Source: Zygnema cylindricum
Taxonomy: Eukaryota; Streptophyta; Zygnematophyceae; Zygnematales; Zygnemataceae
Length of the DNA: 64,000 nt
NCBI GenBank assembly: GCA_037447655.1
Contig: JBBHKE010001156.1
Location: 202,811 to 266,810 of the forward strand
Direction: 5' to 3'
Each line of letters starts with the position of its first letter. The stretch's first letter is position 1. Below are positions 21,889-32,382 of this stretch, in pieces. The notes under the pieces are model-generated. The model made no database searches, was not told where the DNA came from, and was given only the letters and a program-made list of their open reading frames with translations. The position numbers were made by a program, and so were the translations under genes.

Positions 21889-22886
21889 TGTTGAAATCAC
21901 TTGATTTAGGGGAAGTATTTTCTAGGTCTTAAATTAAAATAAAAAGAAAAAGAAAGCACAGGCAGTCTGCCTCCACCTTCTCTCTCTAGCCCTCATACTT
22001 GTTGTAGTCACTGAAAGAGAGAGAGGGCGGTGGAGCCATGGCTGCCTTAGCTCCTTAGGTAGGGCTTAAGAGTGACCTAAGTCACTCTCAACTAAAAAGG
22101 TTGAGTCTGGTAGGACTCGAACCTCCGACCGGCAAGGCGAGGCGTAGCCGTCAGCCCTTACCAATCTGTCGTAGTAGTCCGTTAGGGTACATAAGGTGTG
22201 ATTATTATTTAAACATTAACTAGAGCATCAATCCGATTAACTGAATTACTATTAGACAACATAGAAACCAGTTGGATTTTATAGTGCGCACGAAGTAAAT
22301 GTACCGGACATTTGTTTTGAACGGCGAGCATTAAATGCATGTTTGGATCAGACGGCCCGCGTCATCGTCGAGATCCCAGAATAGCCGCCTTGGCGATTTT
22401 TGGACGTAACATGACTTGGAGACACGTGGCAAGATATATTTGGGAAGCAGGAATCCTGGGGAGCATGAGGACGAGTCAAACGAGATAGGCGTCCACTCCA
22501 TGGCCTTGTCGTGCACAAGTCGTACAGAAAGTACATCGGCCTTAGTACCTTTCTCTATTGTACAGTCTTCTGATTGGTTCGTTCATCAGTAGAAAGGGGT
22601 TGTGATAGGGGTTTAGGACGTAGAGGTTTGAGGAGGTAGCCGCCTCTCTCCAAACTAGCTTGTATAAATATTGGCATCTTTGCCACTTCATAATTAATCG
22701 CCTGGTAGGGTGTTTTCAGTGATTCTTTTTGTTATGGACTCAAGGGAGTCTAGACTGCAAAAGGATGCAGTCATATTGTCTATTTGTCTTCTTGGGTGGT
22801 AGTTGTTCTAGTTGAAAGTGGGTTAGTGTAAAATTACCTAGAGGCTTCCTCTATTTTTGCTCCATAATGGGGGACACAGAATTGCA
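21889..22886 (+). repeat. 3' LTR of copia D
   Basis: Near-identical in layout to 16540-17538, including the tRNA-like cassette (22109-22185), TATA box (22664-22669) and terminal ATG block (ATGGGGGACACAGAATTGCA). Confidence 0.92.
22109..22185 (-). other. tRNA-like cassette in D LTR (3')
   Basis: B box GGTTCGAGTCC on the minus strand (22113-22123); A-box-like block about 35 bases upstream. Conserved against the 5' LTR copy. Confidence 0.7.
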
Positions 22887-23310
22887 CTATCTAGTGAACT
22901 ATTAACCTATCACAACACTTTAATGTACACTTTGTAGAAAGGAAGGCACACACATCGTGTTTTAGTATGTACATCTTTTGTACGACACCTATGAGGAATG
23001 CTAACCTTCTTTACCTATCGCCATGGGTTTGTCGCGTCTCCCTCCGCTGATCTTTTGTTGACTTGCCATGTGTCATTTTGTTGCCTATTTTGGCATAGGC
23101 CACCAGAGAGTCATTTCGGGATGGCGGTGCTCACGCGTGCTGTGTGCTTCCATAATTCCTAAATAATGTTGTTTGGTTGATTCCGACGTCGCGCAAGACA
23201 TTCTTTGCTGCCGTCGTAAAATTCCAATTCGATATAACCACGTTAAATAAATAAAGTTTATGTAAACAATTTCATTTTATATCGAACCCTATACGCGTGA
23301 CAATTCTTTT
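22887..23310 (-). repeat. Probable continuation of the LTR split by copia D
   Basis: No coding frame. GTACACTTTGTAGAAAGG, GTATGTACATCTTTTGTACG, TTGCCATGTGTCATTTT and ATAACCACGTTAAATA occupy the places of the GTAC, CACGTG and AT-rich blocks of the other LTRs in minus orientation. A diverged LTR type; assignment is by block order only. Confidence 0.5.
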
Positions 23311-24074
23311 TGAAACTCTATGTGCTCCATCGCCACAAAAATCGCACATCCAAAGAAGCTAATCTGGAATGATGTGGGCTCCAACCGATATAAACCAAAT
23401 GATTGTGCTTTTTTGAAAATCATAACCCCATTATACTTCACCCTGTGAAATAAGACTTTAACAAGTTCCACCACGAATGCAAGTTAGTGGGAGTTTTGGA
23501 TACATTCACCACTGACTTTCCCTTAGAAATGTAGCCACCCTAGCGGAGACAAAATCTTTGGTGACTACACTTGTAGGCTAGACTCCCTTGAGTCCGCAAC
23601 AAAAAGAATAATTGAATTTGCTCCCCTGAGCATTAAGTTATGGCTGGTCAAAAGATGATCTTTATAGTTACAAGCTCTCTTAGAGAGAGGTACCTAAATA
23701 TCACTAAGTCTTGGTCTGCCTACTCACGACTACCTACTACTAAACCCTAGTCCAATAGGAACACTATATAGTAGAAAAGGTACAATATGCGATGTACTTA
23801 TTGTACGGCCATTGTACGCCATGGTCTAGAAGGTGACATCTGCCAAATCAGGAGCCATGGTTCTTTCTCTTATCTTCTCTGGTATCAAATAATGTGGCGC
23901 CACGTGGCACCGCGTGACGCTATCCTCAAAGGCCGCCGAAAGCTTATTTTGGGTGGTAGCTGTAGTGGTGGCCGTCAGATCAGTTTTATTTATACGAGTT
24001 CGATTCGCTTCCATGCATTAATTGATTAATGCGCGTTTTCGTTAGTCTGCTGTGAATTATAGGATAGGATCAAT

Positions 24075-24148
24075 AGATAAATATGCGTGAAACATTTCAT
24101 GTGTATCGTTTAGATAAATATGCGTGAAACATTTCATGTGTATCGTTT
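24075..24148. repeat. 37-bp tandem duplication
   Basis: Two identical head-to-tail units beginning AGATAAATATGCGTGAAAC, inside the solo LTR just before the tRNA-like cassette. Absent from the other E-like LTR. Confidence 0.9.
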
Positions 24149-24149
24149 C

Positions 24150-24232
24150 GTTAGTGCCTTAATGAATAAGGCGCGGGTCTACATAGATTTTTGCAGACCC
24201 CTGTTCAAATCCGGCCAGAGGCAGTATTTTGC
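24150..24232 (+). other. tRNA-like cassette in solo LTR
   Basis: D-arm-like GCCTTAATGAATAAGGC (about 24156-24172), an anticodon-arm-like inverted repeat GGGTCT...AGACCC (24175-24200) and B-box-like TGTTCAAATCC (24202-24212). This is the most tRNA-shaped of the cassettes. Confidence 0.68.
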
Positions 24233-24376
24233 TAAAACTAGTAAAAATACCTTATAATTCATTCTTCCTCCTTCTAAATGACACAGCAGCCATGGCCTGC
24301 CTTTGGTCCTCTCTTTCTCTCTCTTTACATTCTAACTAAAATATAGAAGTGAACAATTAATTACCTTTTTTCAACA

Positions 24377-24426
24377 CTCTACTTATTTTTCCACTATAGA
24401 CCTAGAAAATACATAAATTTCAACAC
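24377..24426 (-). repeat. Outer-end stub of another LTR
   Basis: The minus strand reads TGTTGAAATTTATGTATTTT then CTAGGTCTATAGTGG, the canonical LTR start, cut off after 50 bases by the solo LTR. Confidence 0.7.
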
Positions 24427-24793
24427 TTTTACGGCTTACTGGATAAGGCGGATAATTTTTGGGTTTATGTAGTAGGACCCGGGACCCAAGATCAAATCTA
24501 GGTCAGACCAATCATTTTCATATAGACCTGTCTATCCCTCTCCTATCCGTCTTTTTCATGACGGCGGACGTTCGCAAGCGTGACAATTTTTTATCCACTG
24601 TTACAGTATTTCGCCAGTCAAAGCTGTTCGACAGATTGACCGTCAAATATGAACTTAAAGGTACGTAGCTTGTACAAGACTGTACTTCAAATGTACAATT
24701 TCTGACAACTATCTGAGTGCAGCAAAAATAGTCTCTGCGATTAGCAATTCTTTTTTAATATTGACCGTATCATGCCGTACTGTTTTTTTATGA
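24427..24793. other. tRNA-like block followed by unassigned DNA
   Basis: 24431-24449 (ACGGCTTACTGGATAAGGC) and 24489-24499 (AGATCAAATCT) look like A and B boxes, outside a recognisable LTR. 24520-24793 has GTAC motifs (about 24662-24700) and no gene. It ends where a Helitron 5' terminus begins. Confidence 0.45.
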
Positions 24794-25592
24794 TCAGTAT
24801 ATAAACAAGAGAACGTTGTTCGCCTTTCACGAAACCCTTATATAGGCATTATGTCTGTCAAGGATTTTTTCTGTCCGCAGTACGGAAGGCCGTACCGCTG
24901 GCATGGTGTAGCGTTGTCGCCCGTCGCGTTACAGACCTCTGTACCGCTGGCATAATTCTACGCTGCCGCCCGCCAATTGGCATAATGCTACGCTGCCGCC
25001 CCTGGCGTAATTCTACGTACCGACCGTTGGCGTAATTCTACGCTGCCGCCCGCCAGCTGGCAGTGTTCTACACTGCCGGCCGCTGGCGTGATTCTACGCT
25101 ACCGCCGGCTGGCGTAATTCTACGCTGTCGCCTGCTGGCGTAATTCTACGGTGCCGCCCGCTAGCTGGCAGTTTTCTACGGTGCTTGCCACTGGTGTGAT
25201 TTTACGCTGCCGTCGGCTGGCGTAATTCTACGCTGTCGGCCGCTGGCGTAATTCTACGCTGCCGGCCGTTGGCGTAATTCTACGTTGCCGCCCGCCAGTT
25301 GGCAATTTTCTACGTTGCCGCCAGCTGGCGCAATTCTACGCTGCCGGCCCCTTCCGGCAGGTGGCCGTAGGCGTATTTCTACGCTGCCGCCGGCTGGAGT
25401 GATTTTACGCTGTCGGCTGTTGGCCTAATTCAACGCTGCCGACCGCAGGCGTAATTCTACGCTGCCGTCGGCTGGCGTAATTTTACGCTGCCGCCCGCTG
25501 GCGTAAATCTACGCCGCCATGCGTCAGCAGTACTTACCGCCGTACCTGGCACAATGTTACTTTGCCTGCGACGTCCGCAATAGGGACCGTCG
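24794..25592 (+). mobile_element. Helitron 1, 5' terminal fragment
   Basis: It starts TCAGTATATAAA after an A, as Helitrons do (A/T target, TC start). The same start and following segment (TATATAGGC, TCTGTCAAGGATTTTTTCTG) occur at 31306 at the head of the coding Helitron. A minisatellite fills about 24895-25530. It stops at 25592, where the copia A LTR begins after CGTCG. The rest of this Helitron is not found. Confidence 0.72.
24895..25530. repeat. About 26-bp minisatellite of Helitron 1
   Basis: More than twenty units of the type GCTGGCGTAATTCTACGCTG plus CCGCC, with point variants and some GCCAGCTGGC-containing longer units. Most units hold the perfect hairpin GCGTA-ATTC-TACGC. Confidence 0.9.
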
Positions 25593-25799
25593 TGTAGGAA
25601 TTAATGGTTTTAAGTATTTTCTAGGTCTAAATAGAAACAAAGAAGCCGAGGCAGTCTACCTCTAACTTCTCTCTCCAACTCTCAAACTTGTCGCAGTCAC
25701 TGAGAAATTGGAGAGGAAGCTAGAGCCATGGCTACCTAAGCTATCCTCAGGTTTTACGGGAAATTTATATTAGTCTACGGATTAATTACTAAAAGGTAT

Positions 25800-25880
25800 G
25801 TGCCGGCGGCAGGATTTGATCCTGGTACCTGCCGGCCGACAGCTAGGAGATAGCCGGTAGCCTTAGCCGTTAAGTCTAGT
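25800..25880 (-). other. tRNA-like cassette in A LTR (copy 3)
   Basis: On the minus strand: A-box-like TAGACTTAACGG (25867-25878) and B-box-like GGATCAAATCC (25812-25822), with the flanking stem TGCCGGC/GCCGGCA. Confidence 0.7.
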
Positions 25881-26273
25881 GGTACTGATGCATAGTATAT
25901 AGTACGATAATTATTTATACAGGTACACGTAGAATAATTCATTTAACTATAACTATTTACGGGACACATAGATATGGAATTGTAAAAGTACGAATTGCGG
26001 TACGGATATGAAATCAATACCGCGCATTGATTTCGGAAGCGAAACAAATACCGCGCATGTATTTATTACGGCTACGATCAAAAACGAGTTTAATCGGACG
26101 GCCGGAAATTGCGCCGAGATCGCGGAAGGAGAATTCGGCGGTTTGTGGGCAGCGCCACATCGGATGACACGTGGCGATGTAACATTGGAGCGCGGCATCT
26201 CCGAGGATTTAAGGAGCGAATCCGGATACTCCACGTGTGGACATTTAGGCCTAATCGTACAATATCCGTACAT

Positions 26274-26297
26274 AAAGTACACCGGCAGTTGTACTTT
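26274..26297 (+). promoter_or_regulatory. GTAC inverted repeat in A LTR
   Basis: AAAGTACA, spacer CCGGCAGT, TGTACTTT, with further GTAC motifs on both sides. The same palindrome with an 8-base spacer is found in the B LTRs. GTAC is the core recognised by plant SBP-box factors; any role here is inference. Confidence 0.55.
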
Positions 26298-26620
26298 TAC
26301 GTACGGAACTGAAATCTGATTGGTTCCGTACATCAGTAGATAGAGTCTGTGAGAGGGATAGGACTTAGAAAAATTAGAAGATAGGACCCTCTCTCCCAGA
26401 GAGCTTCTGTACAAAAGGTCAACTTTGACCCTCCATAACTTACTGCTCAGGGGAGCAAATTCAGAGATTCTTTTTGCTATCGACTCAGGGGAGTCTTGTC
26501 TTCACAGGGGTGAAGTTGGTCAGCGTTTTTGTCTGCCAGGGTGGCAGTTATATTTGCTTAAACACAAAGGGGTCAGGATTATCCTAGAGGCTTCTTGGAA
26601 GCTGTCCACTCTGAGGACTT

Positions 26621-29600
26621 ATGGAGGTCTCAGAGTTACAGGTTATGGGCCCACCCTCTAGGGTACCAATCTTTAATGGAACTGGCTTCATATACTGGGA
26701 AAGTATGATGATAGGAGCTCTATGCGAAAAAAGGTTTTGGGGGATAGTGAGTGGACGATTGGGGCGTCCATCAAGTCTTGGAATTCCTCCAGGGTTTGGA
26801 GGAACCAGATTCACCAGGAAAGAGGATCCACCTTCAACGGAGGAAACAAAAGAAGGAGAGGTGGTGGACAAAGGAAAGGAGAAGGAGACGACCACACCAA
26901 TAGCAACTGGTTCGACGTTCATGTCACCTATTCCGAGGAACGAGGAGAATGATACTGAAACCTGGGACTTCAACAATATGGCGGCAAAGCACTTCATCCT
27001 ACGCCATCTCACTCAAGGACTTGCATGTCCTCATTTGCAGGTAGAAAGGGCATCCGATCTTTGGATGGCTCTCATAGAGATGTACCGAAGTGGTACGATT
27101 CAGCAACAACAGTTGGCTGATCAGAAAGTTAAGGAGTATGTATATAAAGGGGGAAATATGCTGGATTTTTGCAATGAGCTTGCTACACTCTTCATGGAGC
27201 TACACAGTGCGGGAAAAGATTTTAGTGAAAAAGAAAAGGTTAACTGTTTACTGATGAAGTTACCTGATGAGTTCGTGAACATAGTTTACCGTGTGCAGGA
27301 CTTGCCTGACTCAAGGTGGATATGGAACTCAGTGGTAGGGATGATTCTAGTTCAAGAGAATACAATCGAGATCCGAAGGGGAGGAAAGAATGGCCAAGCC
27401 TTGGCAACAGCCACTGATTGGAGGAACAGGGATTCCCGAAAACCGGTCGGAAACTATGGGGGTAGGGAGCAGAAAAAACAGGCCGACGAATTCCAACCAA
27501 GGGCTCCCAAAGGTTTATGTCATTTTTGTAAGAAACCGGGGCACTATATGGCAGAGTGCACTAAGCTAACCGAGCTTCGGTTAAAGGAGGGGCAGACCGG
27601 TGGTACCCCGAGAGGAAAGAAAAAGGCCCTTGTCACACAGGTACTTGAGGCGGAATCCGAGGACGAGGACGATGAGCTCCTTTTGGATGAGGAGTTGGAG
27701 GCGAAAAATGAGGTCGAAATTCCACGAAGGCAGAAATGTGCTTACGGTGGATTGAAAGGTGAAGCAGGCTGGATCATAGATTCAGGTGCCTCCATGCACA
27801 TGTGTAAGGATAGGCACCTGTTCACTAAGATAAGAAAGATTCCCACCGTAGAGATAGAGTACGGGGATGGGAGGATAGTCACCACTACTCTTGTAGGATC
27901 GGTAGATCTGAAAGTGTTAGTAGAAGGAAAGGCATCCATATTAACATTCTCCGATGTATTGTTTATTCCGGAGCTGAACAAAAATCTTATCTCCACATCA
28001 GTATTGGATGATAAGGGTTTTTTTACTAGCACTAGGGAAGGAGTCTTTACTGCTAGTTTTGAGGATGATGTCTATTTCATTGCTGAGAAAGGTAGCCATG
28101 GGATGTTTAGGCTGATCTTAAGTAATGAAAAGAAAAAACTTTATTACGCTGGTGTTCATGATATTATGATGTGGCATAAGAGGCTTGGGCATGTGAATCT
28201 AGATAAGTTAAGAGAGATGAAAAAGATGGGAGTGGTGGAAGGGATTCAGTTCAGTGAGAGTGATGATATAAGTGATTGTAGTGGATGTGCTCAAGGTAAA
28301 GCACACAGATTACCCTTTCCTAAATCAGCCACCTATAAGGGAGAAAAAATTCTAGATCTAGTACACACAGATATTTGGGGACCGGCTAAAGTGCCCTCAC
28401 CGGGGGGGAAGAGATTTATGATGACTATAACTGATGATTGGTCTCGGTATTCCCGGGTATATTTTTTGAAAAACAAGTCCGAAGCTGAGGATTGCTTCAG
28501 ACAATATAAAGCATGGAGCGAAAAACTCCATGAAACTCCAATCAAGAGAGTAAGGAGTGACAATGGTGGAGAGTATACTTCTAACCAGTTTGAGGATTTT
28601 CTGAGGGAAGATGGGGTTCAACACCAAAAGACAGTTCCAGAAAATCCGGAACAGAATGGGGTAGCTGAAAGGTTAAATAGAACACTAAGTGATAGTGCTA
28701 GAAGTATGTTGACAGATAAAAAGATAGGAAAAAGGTTTTGGGCAGAAGCTATGAACTGTGCTAATTACCTCAAGAATAGAGTTCTTACTTCAGCTATAAA
28801 AGATCAAACACCTTATGAGAGATGGACAGGCCGGAAACCAGACATATCTCACTTAAAGGTTTTCGGCAGTCAAGTGTTCAGTCTAGATACTGATCGGTCC
28901 AATTGGAAGCTAGATCCTAAAGGAAAACCGGGATACTTATTAGGATATGATGAAGATGTTAAAGGATATAGAGTTTATGATCTAAAAAGGGAAGATATAA
29001 TCTTAGTAAAGCATCTAGTAGTTATGGATGAAGGAAAGTCTGTGGATCCCTTCAAATATACGAAGTCAGTAAAAATCAGATTTGAGTCAGAAAATTCCGA
29101 TGACTTTGAGCTTCCTAACTACCCAGGTTTTAGAGAAGATGACATTCTTGCAGGTACAAATCAGACCGAAAAGGACCCGGCTGTGGAAACTCCAGTGACA
29201 ACTCTACTCGAAGCGGAAGACGTGGTGGAAATTGATTCGGAATCAAGGGATAGGGGAGAAGTCGAGTTTGTTCGAAAGAATCCACGAGAACCATCTATTC
29301 CGGCCTCAGATTTTGAGGGGGAGAGGAGAAGTAGCAAAAGACTGCAAGAAAAACAGGTTATTAACAAGGTAACTAAACTATCTCATCAAGATGAACCTCA
29401 AACTTATGGAGAGGCGATGACTTGTCCAGAAAGAAACCGATGGAAGACAGCCATCAATGAGGAGATGGCTTCAATCATGGCAGCCGATACTTAGGAGCTG
29501 GTGGACTGTCCACCTAACCGAAAACCAATCGGTTGTAAGTGGGTTTTCAAACTAAAACTGAACCCAGATAACACAATCGAGCGCTACAAGGCTAGATTAG

Positions 29601-30271
29601 TGGCAAAGGGATTTACACAAAAGGAAGGAATTGACTACGAGGAAACCTTTGCCCCGGTGGTCAGATTTCCCTCCGTCCGCATACTTCTCAGTTTAGCAAT
29701 GGCGGAAGACATGGAAGTGCATCAGATGGACATCAAGACAGCCTTTTTGCATGGAGAATTGGAAGAGGAGATCTTCATGCGACAACCCGAAGGTTTTGTG
29801 GAGGAAGGAGAGGAGAGTAAGGTATGCCTGCTGATTAAATCTCTTTATGGTTTGATACAGGCGCCTCGACAGTGGAATAAGAAGCTTGATGAGTTTCTTA
29901 CCGGTCAGGGATATATTCGGATCAGCTCAGATCACTCAATCTATGTTTTCGAAGATGAGGAAGGTTTTATATTTATTGCAATTTATGTTGATGATTTGCT
30001 TGTTTTAAGTAAATCAATGGAAAAAATTAACAAACTGAAAACCGATCTTAAGGGGAGATTTGAAATGAAGGATATGGGAGAAGCAAGATATATTTTGGGA
30101 ATTCAAGTAGAGAAAGACAGGAAAAGGAAAATTATAAGATTGACTCAAAAGGAAGCAATAGGGAACATGCTTGAAAAATTCCAGATGGAAAACGCTAACA
30201 GTTGTACCACTCCCATAGACTTGAAAAAAGTAAGTGATGGAAGTGGAAGTAAGAGTGATGATCTTAGATGA
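26621..30271 (+). pseudogene. Copia A gag-pol, one nonsense codon, open to RT
   Basis: One frame from ATG 26621 (in the LTR) or 26645 (in the primer site) to 30271, broken only by TAG at 29492-29494, where the copies have Trp. Gag occupies about residues 1-330 with the knuckle CHFCKKPGHYMAEC near 297-312. Protease D-S-G-A is near 385. Pre-integrase WHKRLGHVNL is near 517. Integrase D-D-E segments are HTDIWGPAK (about 583), RSDNGGEYTSNQFEDF (about 645) and NGVAERLNRTL (about 682). RT after the stop has GCKWVFKLKLNPDN, KTAFLHGELEEEI and YVDDLLVLSKSMEK (29983 on). The tail near 30230-30271 leaves frame before RNase H. It is the best family A copy here. Confidence 0.93.
26641..26655 (+). other. 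Primer-binding site of copia A copy 3
   Basis: GGTTATGGGCCCACC, exact complement to the initiator tRNA-Met anticodon arm. Its ATG (26645) is codon 9 of the frame opened at 26621. Confidence 0.92.
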
Positions 30272-30980
30272 TCAGATAAGTCCACAGGAGAGAATTATAA
30301 ATTTTATTCCTTATAGACAAGTTGTAAGAAGTTTGATCTAATTTATGAACTGTACAAGGTCGGACATAGCAGCAGCAGTAGGAGTCCTCACTAAGAGTCT
30401 TAAGGATTCTAAAAAGAGAGATTGGGAGGCAGCCAAGAGAGTCATGAGATATCTGGTGGGAACCATAGAAATATGATTGCATTTGGGAGGGGAGCACACT
30501 GATATCACTACTTGGAGTTATCCCAGTTATGGGGATACACCTATGAGAAGATACACTTCTGGGTATGTGTTGTATGTGGGGGAAGGTGCTTGCTGTTGGA
30601 GCAGTAGGCAACAAAAGGTGGTTGCTCAATCTACTATAGAGGCTGAGTAAATGGCCTCTTGTTGTGCAATGAAAGAGTTGATGTGGGTCAAGTCCTTGTT
30701 GCAAGAACTGGGGTATATGAATGAGGGAGTGCATGAAATTTCTGTGAAAATCAGGTTGCCATTGTTATTGCAGCCAATCCAAATCATCACCTCAAAGCTA
30801 AACATATGGACATAAGATTGAGCTTCGTGAGGGAAAATGTTGAAAATAAAATTGTAAATCTTGTGTATAGGTCTGATAAAGAAATGGTGGCTGACATGAT
30901 GACCAAACCTGTGCCCTCTCCCAAGTTAAAATATTGAAGGGAAAAATGTGGATTGAAAGAAAAGTTAAGATAAGACTAGA
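30272..30980 (+). pseudogene. Copia A copy 3 RNase H, degenerate
   Basis: Homologous to the D RNase H at 21160-21870: recognisable pieces are RQVV near 30318, the NCTRSDIAAAVG equivalent near 30350-30380, a THYGDT-like segment near 30520, QSTIEAE followed by TAA near 30640-30650, and NPNHHLKAKHMDIRLSFVRE near 30775-30835. Several stops and frameshifts. The D-like character and the D-like LTR that follows suggest the recombination point lies upstream of here. Confidence 0.8.
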
Positions 30981-30992
30981 AAATAAGGGGAG
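30981..30992 (+). other. Polypurine tract of copia A copy 3
   Basis: AAATAAGGGGAG immediately before the LTR start TGTTGAAAAAAC. Confidence 0.88.
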
Positions 30993-31305
30993 TGTTGAAA
31001 AAACTAGTTTTTAGGTATTTTCTAGGTCTAAAACATTAGCGCAAAAAGATAAGGAAAATGCAAGCAGTTTAACTCCATCTCTTCTCTCTTGCCCCCATAC
31101 TTGTTGTAGTCATTGAAAGAGAGAGTGAGAGTGATGGAGCCATGGCTGCCTCAGCTCCATAGGCAGAACTAAAGAGTGACTAAAGTCACTCTCAACAAAA
31201 GGTTGAGTCCGGCAGGACGCGAACCTACGACCGGCAGAGCGTGGCGTTGCCGTTAGCTTTAACCAGTCTGTCGTAGAGGTTTGTTAGGATGAATAGGGTT
31301 TGATA
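30993..31305 (+). repeat. Truncated D-like 3' LTR
   Basis: TGTTGAAAAAACTAG, TATTTTCTAGGTCT, GGAGCCATGGCTGCCTCAG and the tRNA-like cassette match the D LTR rather than the A LTR at 25593. It ends abruptly at the Helitron 2 5' terminus. Confidence 0.8.
31203..31275 (-). other. tRNA-like cassette in truncated LTR
   Basis: B box GGTTCGCGTCC on the minus strand (31215-31225), a consensus match, and an A-box-like block at about 31257-31273. Confidence 0.68.
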
Positions 31306-31404
31306 TCAGTATATAAATAAGAGTCTTTTAGACGCCTTTGTGGAAAGCCTTATATAGGCGGTGTGTCTGTCAAGGATTTTTTCTGTCTTCAGTTTGGAAG
31401 GACG

Positions 31405-32060
31405 CACCGTTAGCACGATGTAGCGTTGCCGCCCGTCGCTGTGCAAACCGCTGTACCGCTGGCATTATTCCACGCTGCTGCCCGCCGCTTGGCATAATAC
31501 TACGCTGTCGCCGCTAGCGTAATTTTACGCTGCCGACTGCTGGCGTAATTCTACGCTGCCGCCCGCCAGCTGGCAGTTTTATACGTTGGCGGCCGCTGGC
31601 GTGATTCTACGTTGCCGCCGGTAGGCGTAATTTTACGCTGCCGCCGACTGGCGTTATTCTACGCTGCCGGTTGCTGGCGTAATTCTACGGTGCCGCTCGC
31701 TAGCTGGCAGTTTTCTACGCTGCCTGCCGCTGGTGTGATTTTACGCTGCCGCCGGCTGGCGTAATTCTATGTTGCCGCCCGCCAGCTGGCTATTTCCTAC
31801 GCTGCCGGCAGTTGGCGTAATTCTACGTTGCTGGCCCCTGGCTTAATTCTACGCTACCGGTAGGTGGCCGCAGGCGTAATTCTACGCTGCCGCCGGCTGG
31901 CGTGATTTTATGTTGCCGGCTGTTGGCCTAATTCTACGCTGCCGGCCGCAGGCGTAATTCTACGCTGCCGGCAGCTGGCCGCAGGCGTAAATCTACGCTG
32001 CCGCCGGCTGGCGTAATTTTATGTTGCCGCCCGCTGGCGTAAATCTACGCCGCCGTGCGT
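31405..32060. repeat. About 26-bp minisatellite of Helitron 2
   Basis: Same unit family as at 24895-25530 (GCTGGCGTAATTCTACGCTG plus CCGCC), again starting about 100 bases from the Helitron 5' end and ending in CTACGCCGCC(A/G)TGCGTCAG. Its place in two Helitron copies makes it part of the element. Confidence 0.9.
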
Positions 32061-32382
32061 CAGCAGTACTTACCGCTATACCTGGCACAATGTAACGTTG
32101 CCGTGCGATCGTCCGCAATACGGACCGCCGTACCGCTGGCGTAATGCAATGTTGTCGCCCGCCACTATCTACGAATGACCAACGGCTGTACCGTAAAAAA
32201 AAACACTTTTCATTTTGCACATCTGTAGATTTCAAGAACAACATAAAATTAGTACGCTTATTCGACCTGCAGAGTAATTGGCTGAAAAGTACAACTTTCG
32301 TCTGGCTGAACTTTGGAACGGCCATGCCATCTCGGCCGACTAACGCCTCAACTTGCAAGTGTTCAAATACAATATTACCCAG

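Larger units (their letters stand above)
16540..22886 (+). mobile_element. Full-length copia element, family D
   Basis: A complete Ty1/copia structure: 5' LTR, primer site, gag-pol in the order gag, protease, integrase, RT, RNase H, a polypurine tract and a 3' LTR of nearly equal length (999 and 998 bases). Flanking pentamers CTATT (16535-16539) and CTATC (22887-22891) look like a target-site duplication with one change. The polyprotein has many stops, so it is not autonomous now. Confidence 0.9.
23311..24376 (-). repeat. Solo LTR, E-like (minus)
   Basis: Plus-strand ends TGAAACTCTATGTGC at 23311 and TTTTCAACA at 24376. It resembles the E LTR at 7285-8230, with GTAC blocks (23778-23818), CCACGTGGC (about 23899), a tRNA-like cassette and a short CTCTCTTT region. 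No element body is attached. Adjacent pentamers (CTTTT and CTCTA) do not match well. Confidence 0.75.
25593..26640 (+). repeat. 5' LTR of copia A copy 3
   Basis: TGTAGGAATTAATGG to GAGTTACA, 1048 bases. It contains a tRNA-like cassette (25800-25880), a CACGTGG block (about 26168) and the GTAC inverted repeat AAAGTACA-8-TGTACTTT (26274-26297). The last 20 bases begin with ATG (26621) in frame with gag. Confidence 0.93.
25593..31305 (+). mobile_element. Copia A copy 3 (plus), chimeric LTRs
   Basis: A-type 5' LTR, exact primer site, nearly open gag-pol and polypurine tract, then a 3' LTR start of D-like type which Helitron 2 cuts at 31305/31306. Because reverse transcription makes the two LTRs of a new insertion identical, the mismatch points to recombination after insertion. 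It lies in Helitron 1; only the left flank CGTCG (25588-25592) can be read. Confidence 0.85.

Noticed and set aside
22887-23310. A host gene between copia D and the solo LTR
   Set aside because: No frame of useful length; block order fits a diverged LTR.
24150-24232. A functional tRNA gene
   Set aside because: A and B boxes and arms are suggestive, but no complete acceptor stem or clean anticodon loop can be drawn, and related copies vary in the middle.
24895-25530. Possible CRISPR-like array (also 31405-32060)
   Set aside because: Units are contiguous with point variants and have no unique spacers; the setting is eukaryotic.
26008-26319. Frames of 67 and 103 residues in the A LTR (and 153 on the other strand)
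   Set aside because: They lie wholly in LTR sequence, overlap on both strands and are not kept open in sister LTRs.
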